The notes under the pieces are model-generated. The model made no database searches and had not been told where the DNA came from. It saw nothing but the letters and a program-made list of their open reading frames with translations. From JAHJDS01 sp964569795 (lineage in GTDB: Bacteria > Desulfobacterota > Desulfarculia > Desulfarculales > JAHJDS01): a stretch of 57,967 nucleotides of DNA. Both the position numbers and the translations under genes were made by a program. How positions within the stretch are numbered: the first letter of the stretch is position 1; every line of letters begins with the position of its first letter. Positions 24,797-33,577 of this stretch are shown here, piece by piece. Where the stretch lies: assembly GCA_964569795.1 (NCBI GenBank), contig CAZMVB010000026.1, positions 1-57,967 of the forward strand, in the 5' to 3' direction.

Positions 24797-24974
24797 ACGT
24801 TTTTTCCGCGGCCTCGGTGAAGAAGCAGGCCGGCAGTTGTTTCATGCGCCGATGAAAGGCCACGCACTGGCAGCACATTCCTTCTCTCTCGCAGGAGGGA
24901 TAGGAGCAGTTGCAGGCCCGCAGATTGGTCTCGATGTTGGGACAGTCTGCCCGTCCGTCGGATCGGCTGGTCAT
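24756..24974 (-). CDS. DUF6485 cysteine-rich small protein
   Basis: 72 residues with the cysteine pattern CPNIETNLRACNCSYPSC, then CCQCVAFH and LPACFFT. This arrangement, C-x-C-x4-C-x5-CC-x2-C, is that of DUF6485, a small family in anaerobes that probably binds zinc or an FeS cluster. It is first in the operon with the GAF protein and mreB, and its 3' end overlaps the GAF gene by 41 bases. Function unknown. Confidence 0.75.
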   Translation of the reverse strand: MTSRSDGRADCPNIETNLRACNCSYPSCEREGMCCQCVAFHRRMKQLPACFFTEAAEKTYDRSFDQFLKIWS

Positions 24975-25279
24975 GGTCCTGTCCGCCCCTCTGCCCTGTC
25001 CGAATGGTGCCGCCCGGGCCGGCCCCCAGGGGCCGGAGGGGTTCGGAACGCCCCCTCCCGCACTCCGTCCGGAGGCGGGTCGGTTTCGCCTCCGGCCCCC
25101 TCGAGTCGGACCTGCCTGCGGTGAACCGACTCAATATCTGGCGCCCCTTTTGTCCCGGGGCGGCCCCGGGCAACCCGAGCCGTTATGCCCCACCTGGGGG
25201 TACTTCGACCCTAACGATACAAGTTATAGTGTTTTGTGTCAAGACAAAACCCCGGCCAAGGACCGCCGGAGAAAAAGAC

Positions 25280-25308
25280 TTGACCCCGCTTTCGGCTCGG
25301 GATATAGA
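25280..25308 (+). promoter_or_regulatory. Sigma-70 promoter of the rpsF operon
   Basis: TTGACC (25280-25285), 17-base spacer, TATAGA (25303-25308). Start expected near 25315, giving a leader of about 105 bases before rpsF. Confidence 0.65.
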
Positions 25309-25347
25309 TTCTCTTTTCGGAAGGTTTGAAAAATAACGGGCCCGCAA

Positions 25348-25394
25348 CCCGCCGGCCCCACTCCTTGCTCCGCCCGACGCTCGCCGCCGGCGGG
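25348..25394 (+). promoter_or_regulatory. Leader hairpin upstream of rpsF, possible S6:S18 autoregulatory site
   Basis: CCCGCCGGC (25348-25356) pairs perfectly with GCCGGCGGG (25386-25394), enclosing a 29-base C-rich loop that contains CCG triplets. S6:S18 leader RNAs in other bacteria expose a conserved CCG in a similar position. The position in the rpsF leader fits such autoregulation, but the match to the known consensus was not computed. Confidence 0.35.
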
Positions 25395-25418
25395 GCTGTC
25401 AACCCGTAAGGAGGACCG

Positions 25419-25829
25419 ATGCGACAATACGAGACCGTCTTCATCGTCCACCCGGACCTGGGCGAGGAAGAGACCACCACCCTGGTGGATCGCTACCGCC
25501 AAATCCTGGATACTCAGCAGGCCCGGATCCTCAAGGTGGACGTCTGGGGACGCCGGACGCTGGCCTACATGATCCGGAAACAGACCAAGGGGGTGTACGT
25601 CCTGTTCGAGTACGGGGCCACGCCCGAGGCGGTGTTCGAGCTGGAACGCAACTTCAAGATCGACGAACAGATCCTCAGGTTCCTGACCGTGCAGTTGCAG
25701 ACCAGATTCCAGCCCGAGCCGGAGGTCGAGGAGGCGCCCCCCGCCCCCGAGGAGCAGGATCAAACCGAGGAGCCGGCGGAAACGAGCCCCGAGGAAACGC
25801 CCGAGGCCGAATCCGAGGAAAAGAAGTAA
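25419..25829 (+). CDS. rpsF: 30S ribosomal protein S6
   Basis: 136 residues; RBS AAGGAGG. MRQYETVFIVHPDLGEEE and GRRTLAYMIRKQTKGVYVLFE, then ERNFKIDEQILRFLTVQ are standard S6. The last 35 or so residues form an acidic, Pro/Glu-rich tail absent from the shortest S6 proteins and common in this gene family. First gene of rpsF-rpsR-rplI-dnaB, the conserved order. Confidence 0.97.
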   Translation: MRQYETVFIVHPDLGEEETTTLVDRYRQILDTQQARILKVDVWGRRTLAYMIRKQTKGVYVLFEYGATPEAVFELERNFKIDEQILRFLTVQLQTRFQPEPEVEEAPPAPEEQDQTEEPAETSPEETPEAESEEKK

Positions 25830-25841
25830 GGGAGGACTCTG

Positions 25842-26090
25842 GTGGCCCAATTTCGTAAGAAGCGACGCAGTTATCATCGCCGGAAGGTCTGCCGTTTTTG
25901 CGCCGACTCGACCATGCTCATCGACTACAAGGACTACCGGACCCTGAGGTACTTCACGACGGAACGGGGCAAGATCATCCCCCGCCGCATCTCGGGCAAC
26001 TGCGCCAAGCATCAGCGGGAACTGACCACGGCCATCAAGCGGGCCCGGGTCCTGGCCCTGCTGCCCTTTTCCGCCACCCAGAGCCCGTAA
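25842..26090 (+). CDS. rpsR: 30S ribosomal protein S18
   Basis: 82 residues from a GTG start with GGGAGGA upstream. KVCRFCADSTMLIDYKDY and LRYFTTERGKIIPRRISG then KHQRELTTAIKRARVLALLPF are invariant S18 features. CRFC could bind zinc. S18 binds with S6 to the 30S platform; the gene follows rpsF by 12 bases. Confidence 0.97.
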   Translation: MAQFRKKRRSYHRRKVCRFCADSTMLIDYKDYRTLRYFTTERGKIIPRRISGNCAKHQRELTTAIKRARVLALLPFSATQSP

Positions 26091-26148
26091 CCGACCCGGC
26101 TCGGGGGCAGACGCCGGCCCGCGGCCGGCTTACGTCAGGAGAGATGAG

Positions 26149-26682
26149 GTGAAGGTCATCCTCGTAGAAGAAGTCGAGAACCTGGGGACGGTGGGCGACG
26201 AGGTGGACGTGGCCCGGGGCTACGCCCGCAACTACCTGCTGCCCCAGGGGCTGGCCCTCAAGGCCACGCCCCACAATATCCGCGCCCTGGAAAAGAAGAA
26301 ACGGCTGTTCGCCGAACACACGGCCAGGGAACTCGAGGCGGCCCGGCTGGTGGCCGAGCGGCTCGACGGGCTGGTCCTGGAGTTCGTGATGAAGGCCGGC
26401 GAGACGGGCAAGCTGTACGGCTCGGTGACCAACATGGACCTGAGCTCCGCCCTCAGCGACAAGGGCCTTGACATCGACCGCAAGCGGATTCTGCTCAAGG
26501 AGCCCATCAAGCGGCTGGGACGGCACGAGGTCCCCCTGCGGCTGCACCGGGACCTGACCGTGCTGATTGCGGTGGACGTCCTCAAGGAAGGCGAGCCCCA
26601 GGAAGAAACAAAGGTCGCCGTCACCCAGCCGGCGTCCGAGGAGGCCGGGGAAAAGATCGAGACCGGCCCGGACCAAGGCTGA
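26149..26682 (+). CDS. rplI: 50S ribosomal protein L9
   Basis: 177 residues, GTG start behind GGAGAGATGAG. The L9 N-domain signature GDEVDVARGYARNYLLPQGLA is intact, followed by the long connecting helix and C-domain (GKLYGSVTNMDLSSAL, IKRLGRHEVPLRLH). About 30 residues longer than usual (about 148) because of an acidic C-terminal tail. Third gene of the operon. Confidence 0.97.
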   Translation: MKVILVEEVENLGTVGDEVDVARGYARNYLLPQGLALKATPHNIRALEKKKRLFAEHTARELEAARLVAERLDGLVLEFVMKAGETGKLYGSVTNMDLSSALSDKGLDIDRKRILLKEPIKRLGRHEVPLRLHRDLTVLIAVDVLKEGEPQEETKVAVTQPASEEAGEKIETGPDQG

Positions 26683-26737
26683 TTTCGGGGTCGGTCCCGG
26701 GTGAGCCCGGACGCCGATCCCTTCCTGCGAGGCCAGT

Positions 26738-28171
26738 GTGAGCGCCCAGGCTGACCACAGCGGGAACGGCAGGGTCCCGCCCCAGGACATCGAGGCCGAG
26801 CGGGCCGTCTTGGGGGCGGTGCTGATCTCGCCCGAGGCGGCGGCCGAGGTCATCGAGAACCTGACCGAGACCGATTTCTACCGTTCGGCCCACCAGCATG
26901 TCTTTTCGGCCATGGTCGAGCTGTTCGAGCGGGGCGAGGCCGTGGACCTGGTCACGGTCCGGGGGTTACTCCAGAACCGGAACGTCCTCGACCAGGTCGG
27001 CGGGGCGGCCTATTTGACCGGACTGAGCGAGGCCGTGTTCAGCGCGGCCAACGTCTCGGCCTACGTCGCCGCGGTCCACGCCCGGTCGGTCACCCGGCAG
27101 CTTCTGGCCCGGGCCGAGGGGATCGCCGCCCAGTGCTACACCCACGCCGGCGACGTGGACCAGCTCCTGGACGCGGCCGAGCAGGCCGTGTTCGAGATCG
27201 CCGACAAGAAGATCACCCAGGCCTTTTCCCCCCTCCGCGAGGTGGTTGACCAGTCGGTCCGCCACCTGGAAAAACTCTACGAGCAGGACGGGCCGGTCAT
27301 CGGCGTGCCCAGCGGCTTCACCGATCTGGACGAGATGACCACCGGCTTCCAGACCTCGGACCTGATCGTCCTCGCCGGGCGGCCGTCCATGGGCAAGACG
27401 GCCTTTGCCCTGAACGTCGCCCTGCACGCCGGACTGCGGACCAGCCGGCCGGTGGCCCTGTTCTCCCTGGAGATGAACAAGGAGCAGTTGGCCCTGCGGC
27501 TCATCTCGGCCGAGTCGGGCCTGGACGCCAAGCGCCTGCGCAAGGGGACCATCACCGAGGCCGACTTTAAGCGGATCATGGACGCCTCGGGCAAGTTGTA
27601 TGAGGCCCCGATCTTCATCGACGACACGCCGGCCCTGACCAGCCTCCAGATGCGGGCCAAGGCCCGGCGCCTGAAGGCCCGGCACGGCCTGGGCCTGGTG
27701 GTGGTCGATTACCTCCAACTGATGCGCGGCCGCCCCGGCGTCGAGAACCGGGTCCAGGAGATCTCCGAGATCTCCCGGTCGCTCAAGGCCCTGGCCAAGG
27801 AGCTCGAGGTCCCGGTGATCGCCCTGTCCCAGCTCAACCGCCGGGTCGAGGAGCGGACCGACCGCCGGCCCATCCTGAGCGACCTGCGGGAGTCAGGGGC
27901 CATCGAGCAGGACGCGGACGTGATCCTGTTCCTGTACCGGGACGAGGTCTATCACCCGGACAGCTCGCCCTTTGCCGGCACGGCCGAGGTCATCGTCGGC
28001 AAGCAGCGCAACGGGCCGACCGGCAGCTTCTGGGTCCTGTTCGAAAAGGAATGCACCCGGTTCAAGAACCTGGACCGGGAATCGCAAAAGGAGCTGCGGG
28101 AAAAGGTGCGCTCCCGCGGCCGCCGCTTCGCCGCCCGGGACAAACCCGCCGACCAGCCGTTCCATTCCTGA
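26738..28171 (+). CDS. dnaB: Replicative DNA helicase DnaB
   Basis: 477 residues from GTG 26738 (GCGAGG upstream). N-domain: PPQDIEAERAVLGAVLISPEA; RecA-like motor: Walker A AGRPSMGKTAFALN near 210, VALFSLEMNKEQLALRL, Walker B LVVVDYLQLM near 318, and VPVIALSQLNRRVEER, then SDLRESGAIEQDAD with the arginine finger region near RNGPTG. Hexameric helicase that unwinds DNA at replication forks. It ends the ribosomal-protein operon and converges on dnaA, 46 bases away. Confidence 0.97.
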   Translation: MSAQADHSGNGRVPPQDIEAERAVLGAVLISPEAAAEVIENLTETDFYRSAHQHVFSAMVELFERGEAVDLVTVRGLLQNRNVLDQVGGAAYLTGLSEAVFSAANVSAYVAAVHARSVTRQLLARAEGIAAQCYTHAGDVDQLLDAAEQAVFEIADKKITQAFSPLREVVDQSVRHLEKLYEQDGPVIGVPSGFTDLDEMTTGFQTSDLIVLAGRPSMGKTAFALNVALHAGLRTSRPVALFSLEMNKEQLALRLISAESGLDAKRLRKGTITEADFKRIMDASGKLYEAPIFIDDTPALTSLQMRAKARRLKARHGLGLVVVDYLQLMRGRPGVENRVQEISEISRSLKALAKELEVPVIALSQLNRRVEERTDRRPILSDLRESGAIEQDADVILFLYRDEVYHPDSSPFAGTAEVIVGKQRNGPTGSFWVLFEKECTRFKNLDRESQKELREKVRSRGRRFAARDKPADQPFHS

Positions 28172-28217
28172 CCCGACGTCCCCCCGTCCCCGCCGGCGCC
28201 CGGACCGGCCCGGCGGG

Positions 28218-29660
28218 TCAGTCCGTCGTCCGGACCGATTCCCCCGCGGCCTCGAGCTTGTCCTGGAGAAACCGGACCTGGTGGATCAGCTTGGCGTCCG
28301 TTTTGAGCTGCCGGGCGATCCGCTTGACCGAATGGATCACCGTGGCGTGCTCGCGGCCAAAGGCCTGGCCGATGGCGGCGTAGGACAGGTCGGTGTAGTG
28401 GCGGGTGAAGTACATGGCCAGGTTACGGGGGAGGACGACCCGCTTGTAGCGGCTCCTGGAGCAAAGCTCGTCCTCGGTCAGCCGGAAGGTCCGGCAGACG
28501 ACGCGCTTGATCAGCTCCACGTCCAAAACCCCCGGCCGGCCGCAGACCTGAGTCAAAACCTCGCGGGCCAGGTCCAGATCGATCGACCGGCCCTGAAACT
28601 GGACCCGGGCGGCCAGCGAGGCGATCACCGACTCGATCTGCCGGACGTCGCCCCGGGCGCCTTTGGCCAGCTCCTCGACCACCGGCGAGGGCAGGTCGAT
28701 TCCGGCCCGGCGGGCCTTGTGGACGAAGATCCTGCCCCGGGTGGCCTCGTCCGGGGGATGGATCGAGATGACCACGCCGCCGGTCAACCGGGACGACAGG
28801 TCCTGGTCCAGCTTGGGGATCTCCCGGGGCGGCTGGGAGGAGGTCAAGACGATCCGCTTGTCGGCGTTGAACAGGGCGTCCAGGGTGTAGGCCAGTTCGG
28901 TCTGGACCTTGGGCTTGCCGGCCAGAAAGGCCACCCCCTCCAGGAGCAGCACGTCGCAGCCGCGCCGGTACTTGTCCTTGAACTCGTCGATCCGGCCCTG
29001 CTTCAGGGACCGGACCATTTCGTTCGTAAAATCCTCGGTGGTGGTGTAGCAGACCTGGACGCCGTTGCCCTGGCTGAGGAGGTGATTGGCCACGGCCTGG
29101 GACAAATGGCTCTTGCCCAGGCCCGTGCCCGCGGTCAGACACATGATCTGGGCCGTAAAGGCCCCGGCCCCGCCGGCGATGGCCCGCGAGGCGGCAAAGG
29201 CCATTTCGTTGTTAACGCCGGTGACGAACTCCTCGAAGGTGAACCGGGGATTGAGGGGAATCACCGCCCCGCCCAGACGGGGCAGGGGCAACTGGACGGG
29301 CGAGGGGGGGGCCGTCGCCGCCCTTTCCGGGAAGGGAATCCGGCCGGTGTCCGGGGCGGGGTCGGTCTCCCCGGCGGGCTGGACCACGAAGTCCAGTTCC
29401 AGGGGCCGCCGGGCCGCCTCGCTCATCAGTCCGGCCAGACGCGCGGCGAATTCGTCCTTGACCCGCTGTTTGCCCAGGCGGCTGGGGCAGCGCACCAGAA
29501 TCCGGTCGCCGTCCCCCGGGACCACGGACAGGGGGTCCAGCCACATCTTGAAGGCGGCCTCGGACACCTCCGACCGCAGCCGCTCCAGGACGGCGGCCCA
29601 GCATCCGGACAGGGACCCTTCATCGGTCAGGGGTTGTGGCAGAGGCGAGATTTTCCCCAT
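28218..29660 (-). CDS. dnaA: Chromosomal replication initiator DnaA, divergent form
   Basis: 480 residues from ATG 29660 (GGGAGG upstream). All DnaA domains are recognisable: domain I (WAAVLERLRSEVSEAAFKMWL), Pro-rich domain II (about 95-135), AAA+ domain with Walker A GTGLGKSHL (178-186), TEDFTNEMVRSL, arginine finger candidate Arg291, sensor II Arg340, and the DNA-binding domain ending FGREHATVIHSVKRI (about 434-448). Unusually, Walker B reads DVLLLEGVAF where DnaA normally has LLIDD: the two aspartates are Glu241 and Gly242. Sensor I is TSSQPP in place of TSDRxP. dnaN and recF are not adjacent. It may be the only initiator or a divergent paralogue; DnaA boxes upstream favour a role at this site. 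Confidence 0.9.
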   Translation of the reverse strand: MGKISPLPQPLTDEGSLSGCWAAVLERLRSEVSEAAFKMWLDPLSVVPGDGDRILVRCPSRLGKQRVKDEFAARLAGLMSEAARRPLELDFVVQPAGETDPAPDTGRIPFPERAATAPPSPVQLPLPRLGGAVIPLNPRFTFEEFVTGVNNEMAFAASRAIAGGAGAFTAQIMCLTAGTGLGKSHLSQAVANHLLSQGNGVQVCYTTTEDFTNEMVRSLKQGRIDEFKDKYRRGCDVLLLEGVAFLAGKPKVQTELAYTLDALFNADKRIVLTSSQPPREIPKLDQDLSSRLTGGVVISIHPPDEATRGRIFVHKARRAGIDLPSPVVEELAKGARGDVRQIESVIASLAARVQFQGRSIDLDLAREVLTQVCGRPGVLDVELIKRVVCRTFRLTEDELCSRSRYKRVVLPRNLAMYFTRHYTDLSYAAIGQAFGREHATVIHSVKRIARQLKTDAKLIHQVRFLQDKLEAAGESVRTTD

Positions 29661-31021
29661 GGCCGTCAACCTCCCTTCGGTCCAAACCGGTCGCCGAATC
29701 GATCGGCTGGCGCCCGGCCGGACCGGCGGCGATATGGCAACTCGTTTGCCGGCGTGAAACACTCAAGTTGCCCCCGAGGGTGGACTGAACCACCCAGGAG
29801 ACGACCGCCGCTCGGGGAAGACGTCAGGACCACTTCGCCCTCCATGGGTTTGTCGTCGTTCTCGCCTGTCCGGGGCCGCTCCGCCGGGATGGACTGGCGA
29901 TCAGGCTCGTCTGGCCGTGACGATCAACGGCAACGACGCCGCGCCGTTCCCTTCGGCCAAGGATATCGCGATGATAGGCCTGACAAGTTGGTGTAACCGC
30001 CCCTGGATAACCCGTTCCCCCGCCGGGCACAGACCGGTTCGTCGATCTGGAAGGTCGTTGATTGTGGTCTATTTAGGACGACCAGAGTCAGAAGGCCGTC
30101 TTGAGATCAATTATATAGTGGGTTGTCACCCCACTGTCAAAATGAGATACGCGAGGATGGGCCGGCGCCTTGCAGTCAATTTGTCCACACTTATAACTTC
30201 TTATAATGACAGCATATATTGTTGTATAACGCCACAACGCCGAACCGACGGACAAATGACGCCCCGTCCTGAAAATGTCAGTCAGCGACCCGGGTTCGAT
30301 GAGTTATCCACAGTTGTGGGTAGGTTTGTCAACAGGGTTGTTCAGGTCCTTGCCTTTGAATTACGGTCAAAAATGAACGATATTGGAGAATATCGGCGTT
30401 TTTCGACCTCAAGACCTAACGTCGCCTTGGCGTTCCAATTCACCAGCGATCCACCCGGTGTGGACAATTGGGGCCGGCCCTGGTCAGTCAAATGAAACCC
30501 GGGGCGAAAAGTGGAATGGAATCACCACCAAACGGATGGCCCCGGTCGCGGCCCGGCCCAGCGATCCGTCACCGGGCCACCCGGAGGGCCCTCCGGCCCG
30601 CACCTCCGTGGGACCCTCATCTACGATGCGGCCTCGACCTCGAGTTCGGGGTTGATCATGTCCCCCCGTACCAAGTCCCGCTGGTCGCAGAAGCGGCCCA
30701 GGGTCTGGTTCCAGAATGGCGCTCGGGCCGGGCGTTGACAACGTCGCCTCCCGGCCCGGGGGGCGAGGGTCCTCATTTTTTGCTTGTCCGGTCCTTGCGC
30801 CTGTGGTAAACAGGACGTTACTTCCAGATATCCGGGCGATCGCCTTTCATCAGGGTGGGGGAGTCTGGCAGTCCAGTCAGTGAACCGTATCTAGGGATGA
30901 TTCCTGGAGACGGCTGCCCCGCCGGGGGGGATGGGGATCAGGTGGTCGACGCCGCGTCCTGGAGAGGGGGCGTACGTTGGCCTTTCTTTTTTTATCAATC
31001 CCAGATGGGGAGGTTTCTTCC
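29661..31021. other. Large gene-free interval around the probable origin
   Basis: About 1.36 kb between dnaA and livJ with no convincing gene; frames present are overlapping and low-complexity. The part near dnaA holds the DnaA boxes and AT-rich stretch listed separately. The right part (30470-31021) shows only a few short stems, such as CCTGT-GGTAA-ACAGG near 30801. Confidence 0.6.
30003..30467. other. Probable replication origin (oriC) with DnaA boxes and AT-rich unwinding region
   Basis: A perfect DnaA box TTATCCACA lies at 30304-30312 and runs into an inverted half (TGTGGGTAG). One-mismatch boxes are TTGTCCACA at 30181-30189 and its reverse complement at 30459-30467; a weaker inverted match, CCTGGATAA, is at 30003-30011. 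Between the boxes, 30190-30229 is strikingly AT-rich for this genome (two TTATAA motifs and ATATATT), a candidate unwinding element. A perfect stem CGATATT/AATATCG is at 30378-30395. The location directly upstream of dnaA is a common origin position. Confidence 0.65.
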
Positions 31022-32254
31022 ATGACCCGTAAGTGGGGACTAATCGTACTGGGGGTCGTCGCCGTCCTGGCCATGCTGGCCGGGCCGGTCCAGGCGGCCA
31101 AGGTCATCAAGGTGGGTATCGTCCTGCCGATGAAGGGCTCCATGGCCCGGTTCGGCTCCATTGAGCGGAACTCGATGCAGATGGCCCTGAAAATCGTCAA
31201 CTCAACCGGTCTCAAGAACAAGGCCGGCGCCAGGCTCGAGTTCCTGTTCCGCGACACCGAGGGCCGGGCGGACAAGGCGTCCAGCGCCGTGGAACAGCTC
31301 ATCACCCAGGACAAGGTCGTCATGATCGGCGGCGGCTACTCCTCGACAACGACCTTTGTCTCCGCCGGACGGGCCAACCGCTACGGCGTGCCCTTCCTGA
31401 TCAACACCGCCGCCGCGGACAAGATCACCGAGCAGGGCTGGAAGTGGATCTTCCGGATGAACCCGGCGGCCAGCGAGTACTTCACCGGCGTGATGAGCAT
31501 GTTCAAGAAGGTCATGAAGCCCAAGACCGTGGTCATCATGCACGAGCAGAGCGCCTTCGGCCAGTCCCAGGCCAAGAAGATGAAGAAAATGCTGCCCAAG
31601 GCCGGCTACAAGGTCGTGGCCGTGTTCCCCTATGACGCCCGGGCGGCCGACTTCCGGCCGATCCTGATGAAGATCAAGATGATCAAGCCCGACGTGCTCT
31701 ACATGATCTCCTACCTCATGGACGCCGGGCTGATCATGAAGCAGTCCCGCGAGATCAAGCTCAATCTCAAGGCCTTTGTGGGCGGCGCGGCCGGCTTCAC
31801 CCTGCCCGAGTTCCCCAAGATGGCCGGCAAGGCCAGCAACCTGGTCTTCACCGCCACCTTGTGGTCTGATTCGCTACCCTTCTACAGCACCTGGGCGGGC
31901 AAGAAGTACACCGCCAAGTGGTACGCCGCCCAGTACCTCAAGCGCTACAAGAACAAGACCGACTACCACGGCGCCGAGGCCTTTGCCGCCGTGTTCGTCA
32001 TCGCCGACGTGCTCAACCGGGCCAAGTCCCTCAAGCCGGCCGACATCCGGGCGGCCCTGCTCAAGACCAACCTGATGACCGCCTTCTGCCGGGTCAAGTT
32101 CGTCAGCTACGGCAAAAAGGCCCAGCAGGTCCAGGGCAACTCCTACGTCATGCAGTGGATCAAGGGGAACCTGGAGACGGTCTGGCCCACGAACGTGGCC
32201 ACCCACAAGTACGTCTATCCGGTCAACTACCTCAAGGCCTGGGGCCTCAAGTAG
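31022..32254 (+). CDS. Branched-chain amino-acid-type ABC transporter, periplasmic substrate-binding protein
   Basis: 410 residues from ATG 31022, with GGGGAGG upstream; the earlier in-frame ATG at 30977 has no ribosome site. Signal peptide MTRKWGLIVLGVVAVLAMLA with cleavage after QA (near residue 26). The mature part is a type I periplasmic-binding fold: VGIVLPMKGSMARFG, DTEGRADKASSAVEQLI, VMIGGGYSSTTTFVSA and VFPYDARAADFRPILMKI. It delivers ligand to the LivHMGF complex encoded downstream. The ligand may be a branched-chain amino acid, another amino acid, amide or aromatic acid; it cannot be fixed by sequence reading. Confidence 0.9.
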   Translation: MTRKWGLIVLGVVAVLAMLAGPVQAAKVIKVGIVLPMKGSMARFGSIERNSMQMALKIVNSTGLKNKAGARLEFLFRDTEGRADKASSAVEQLITQDKVVMIGGGYSSTTTFVSAGRANRYGVPFLINTAAADKITEQGWKWIFRMNPAASEYFTGVMSMFKKVMKPKTVVIMHEQSAFGQSQAKKMKKMLPKAGYKVVAVFPYDARAADFRPILMKIKMIKPDVLYMISYLMDAGLIMKQSREIKLNLKAFVGGAAGFTLPEFPKMAGKASNLVFTATLWSDSLPFYSTWAGKKYTAKWYAAQYLKRYKNKTDYHGAEAFAAVFVIADVLNRAKSLKPADIRAALLKTNLMTAFCRVKFVSYGKKAQQVQGNSYVMQWIKGNLETVWPTNVATHKYVYPVNYLKAWGLK

Positions 32255-32280
32255 TCCCGGCCGTTCGAGACACAAACTCA

Positions 32281-32309
32281 GCCGCGCCCCGGACCCGCCG
32301 GGGCGCGGC
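32281..32309 (+). terminator. Strong hairpin between the binding-protein and permease genes
   Basis: Perfect 12-base stem GCCGCGCCCCGG / CCGGGGCGCGGC with a five-base loop, in a 231-base gap. No T-run follows, so it is more likely an mRNA-stabilising or partial-termination element, which would raise binding-protein levels over the membrane subunits. Confidence 0.5.
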
Positions 32310-32485
32310 CGTCACCGCCGGACCGGGCGTCCGTTTCCGGCCGGTCAGGCCGATCTGACCGGACGGACGCACCGGACCCGGCGCCCTGACCAGGCCGGTC
32401 TCTGGTTTCAGGTCCAGCCGCGGTCTGACTGACCGGTGCGCCCGCGGTCCGGGGGGTTCTTCGGTCCCTTGCAGAGGGGGGGAAC

Positions 32486-33568
32486 ATGGCGTCAGGAGCG
32501 GAAACGGCGACGATCGGCGGGCGTTCCAGGCTGAATTCGCTCGGGGTCACCCTCGGCCTGTGGGGGGCCGGGTCCCTGGCCGGCCTGATCGCCATCGCCG
32601 CCGGGATGATGATCCTGGGGATCGTCAAGACGATCGTCTTCGGGTCGATGCTGCCCTTCGGGACCTGGTTTTCGGTCTCGCTCAAGTCAACCCCCCAGGC
32701 CATTGTCTCCGGCTTCCTGATCGGCGGGCTGTACGCCCTGGTGGGCATCGGCATGACCCTGATCATGGGGGTCATGGGCATCATCAACCTGGCCCACGGC
32801 CAGTTGATGATGACCGCCATGTACATCACCTTCGCCCTGTCCCTGATCGGGATCAACCCCTACCTCAGCCTGCTGATCGCCATGCCGGCCCTGTTTCTGC
32901 TGGGCCTGTTCATCCAGAAGTTCCTGCTCAACCCGCTGATGAAAGTCAAGGCCATCCTGCCGGAGAACCAGGTCCTGATGACGGTCGGCATCGGCATGGT
33001 CCTGGCCCAGGTGGCCCTGTTCACCTTCGGCGGCCGGGAGCGCAACGTCGAGGCCGCGGTCAAGACCATGTTCGCCGAGGTGGCCTGGAACCCGGTCGAG
33101 ATCCTGTCCATCAACAAACCGATGGCCCTGGCCTTCATCATGGCCGTGGCCTTCACCCTGGCCCTGTTCTGGTTCCTCAACAAGACCGACTACGGCCGGA
33201 GCATCCGGGCCACGGCCCAGGACAAGGAGGCGGCCCGGCTGATGGGGGTCAACGCCGAGCGGATCACCATTGTCACCTTCGGCCTCGGGGCGGCCCTGGT
33301 GGCCGCGGCCGGGGTCCTGTTTCTACCGGTCTATTACGTCCAGCCCGAGATCGGCGGCCAGTTCACCCTCCGGGCTTTCATCATCTGCATCCTGGGGGGC
33401 CTGGGCTCGACCACCGGGGCCATCTTCGGCGGGGTGATTCTCGGTCTTGTGGAGAAGCTGGCCGAGATCTGGCTGGGCAAGGCCTGGCAGCCGGTGGCCG
33501 GTCTGGTGGTCTTCATCGCGGTCCTGGTCTTCATGCCCGGCGGTCTGAAACGGATCCTCAAGTCATAG
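32486..33568 (+). CDS. Branched-chain amino-acid-type ABC transporter permease (LivH type)
   Basis: 360 residues, RBS GAGGGGGGGAA. About eight hydrophobic segments; family marks are SGFLIGGLYALVGIGMTLIMG, INLAHGQLMM, RSIRATAQDKEAARLMGVN (the cytoplasmic EAA-like loop) and LGGLGSTTGAIFGGVILG. It has an N-terminal extension of about 70 residues with an extra hydrophobic segment compared with LivH of about 300 residues. Pairs with the LivM-type protein to form the transmembrane path. Confidence 0.9.
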   Translation: MASGAETATIGGRSRLNSLGVTLGLWGAGSLAGLIAIAAGMMILGIVKTIVFGSMLPFGTWFSVSLKSTPQAIVSGFLIGGLYALVGIGMTLIMGVMGIINLAHGQLMMTAMYITFALSLIGINPYLSLLIAMPALFLLGLFIQKFLLNPLMKVKAILPENQVLMTVGIGMVLAQVALFTFGGRERNVEAAVKTMFAEVAWNPVEILSINKPMALAFIMAVAFTLALFWFLNKTDYGRSIRATAQDKEAARLMGVNAERITIVTFGLGAALVAAAGVLFLPVYYVQPEIGGQFTLRAFIICILGGLGSTTGAIFGGVILGLVEKLAEIWLGKAWQPVAGLVVFIAVLVFMPGGLKRILKS

Positions 33569-33577
33569 GGAAGGGAC

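Larger units (their letters stand above)
24975..25418. other. Non-coding interval between divergent operons
   Basis: About 440 bases between the DUF6485 start and rpsF. It holds a small inverted repeat (GTTTTGT 25231-25237 with ACAAAAC 25244-25250), the rpsF promoter and its leader hairpin. The GC-rich left half must contain the leftward promoter, which I cannot pick out. Confidence 0.5.

Noticed and set aside
27972..29996. Open frame of 674 codons across dnaB and dnaA
   Set aside because: Runs out of frame through two certain genes; low-complexity product.
29917..30495. Frame of 192 codons in the origin region
   Set aside because: It spans all the DnaA boxes and the AT-rich tract and has no recognisable protein features.
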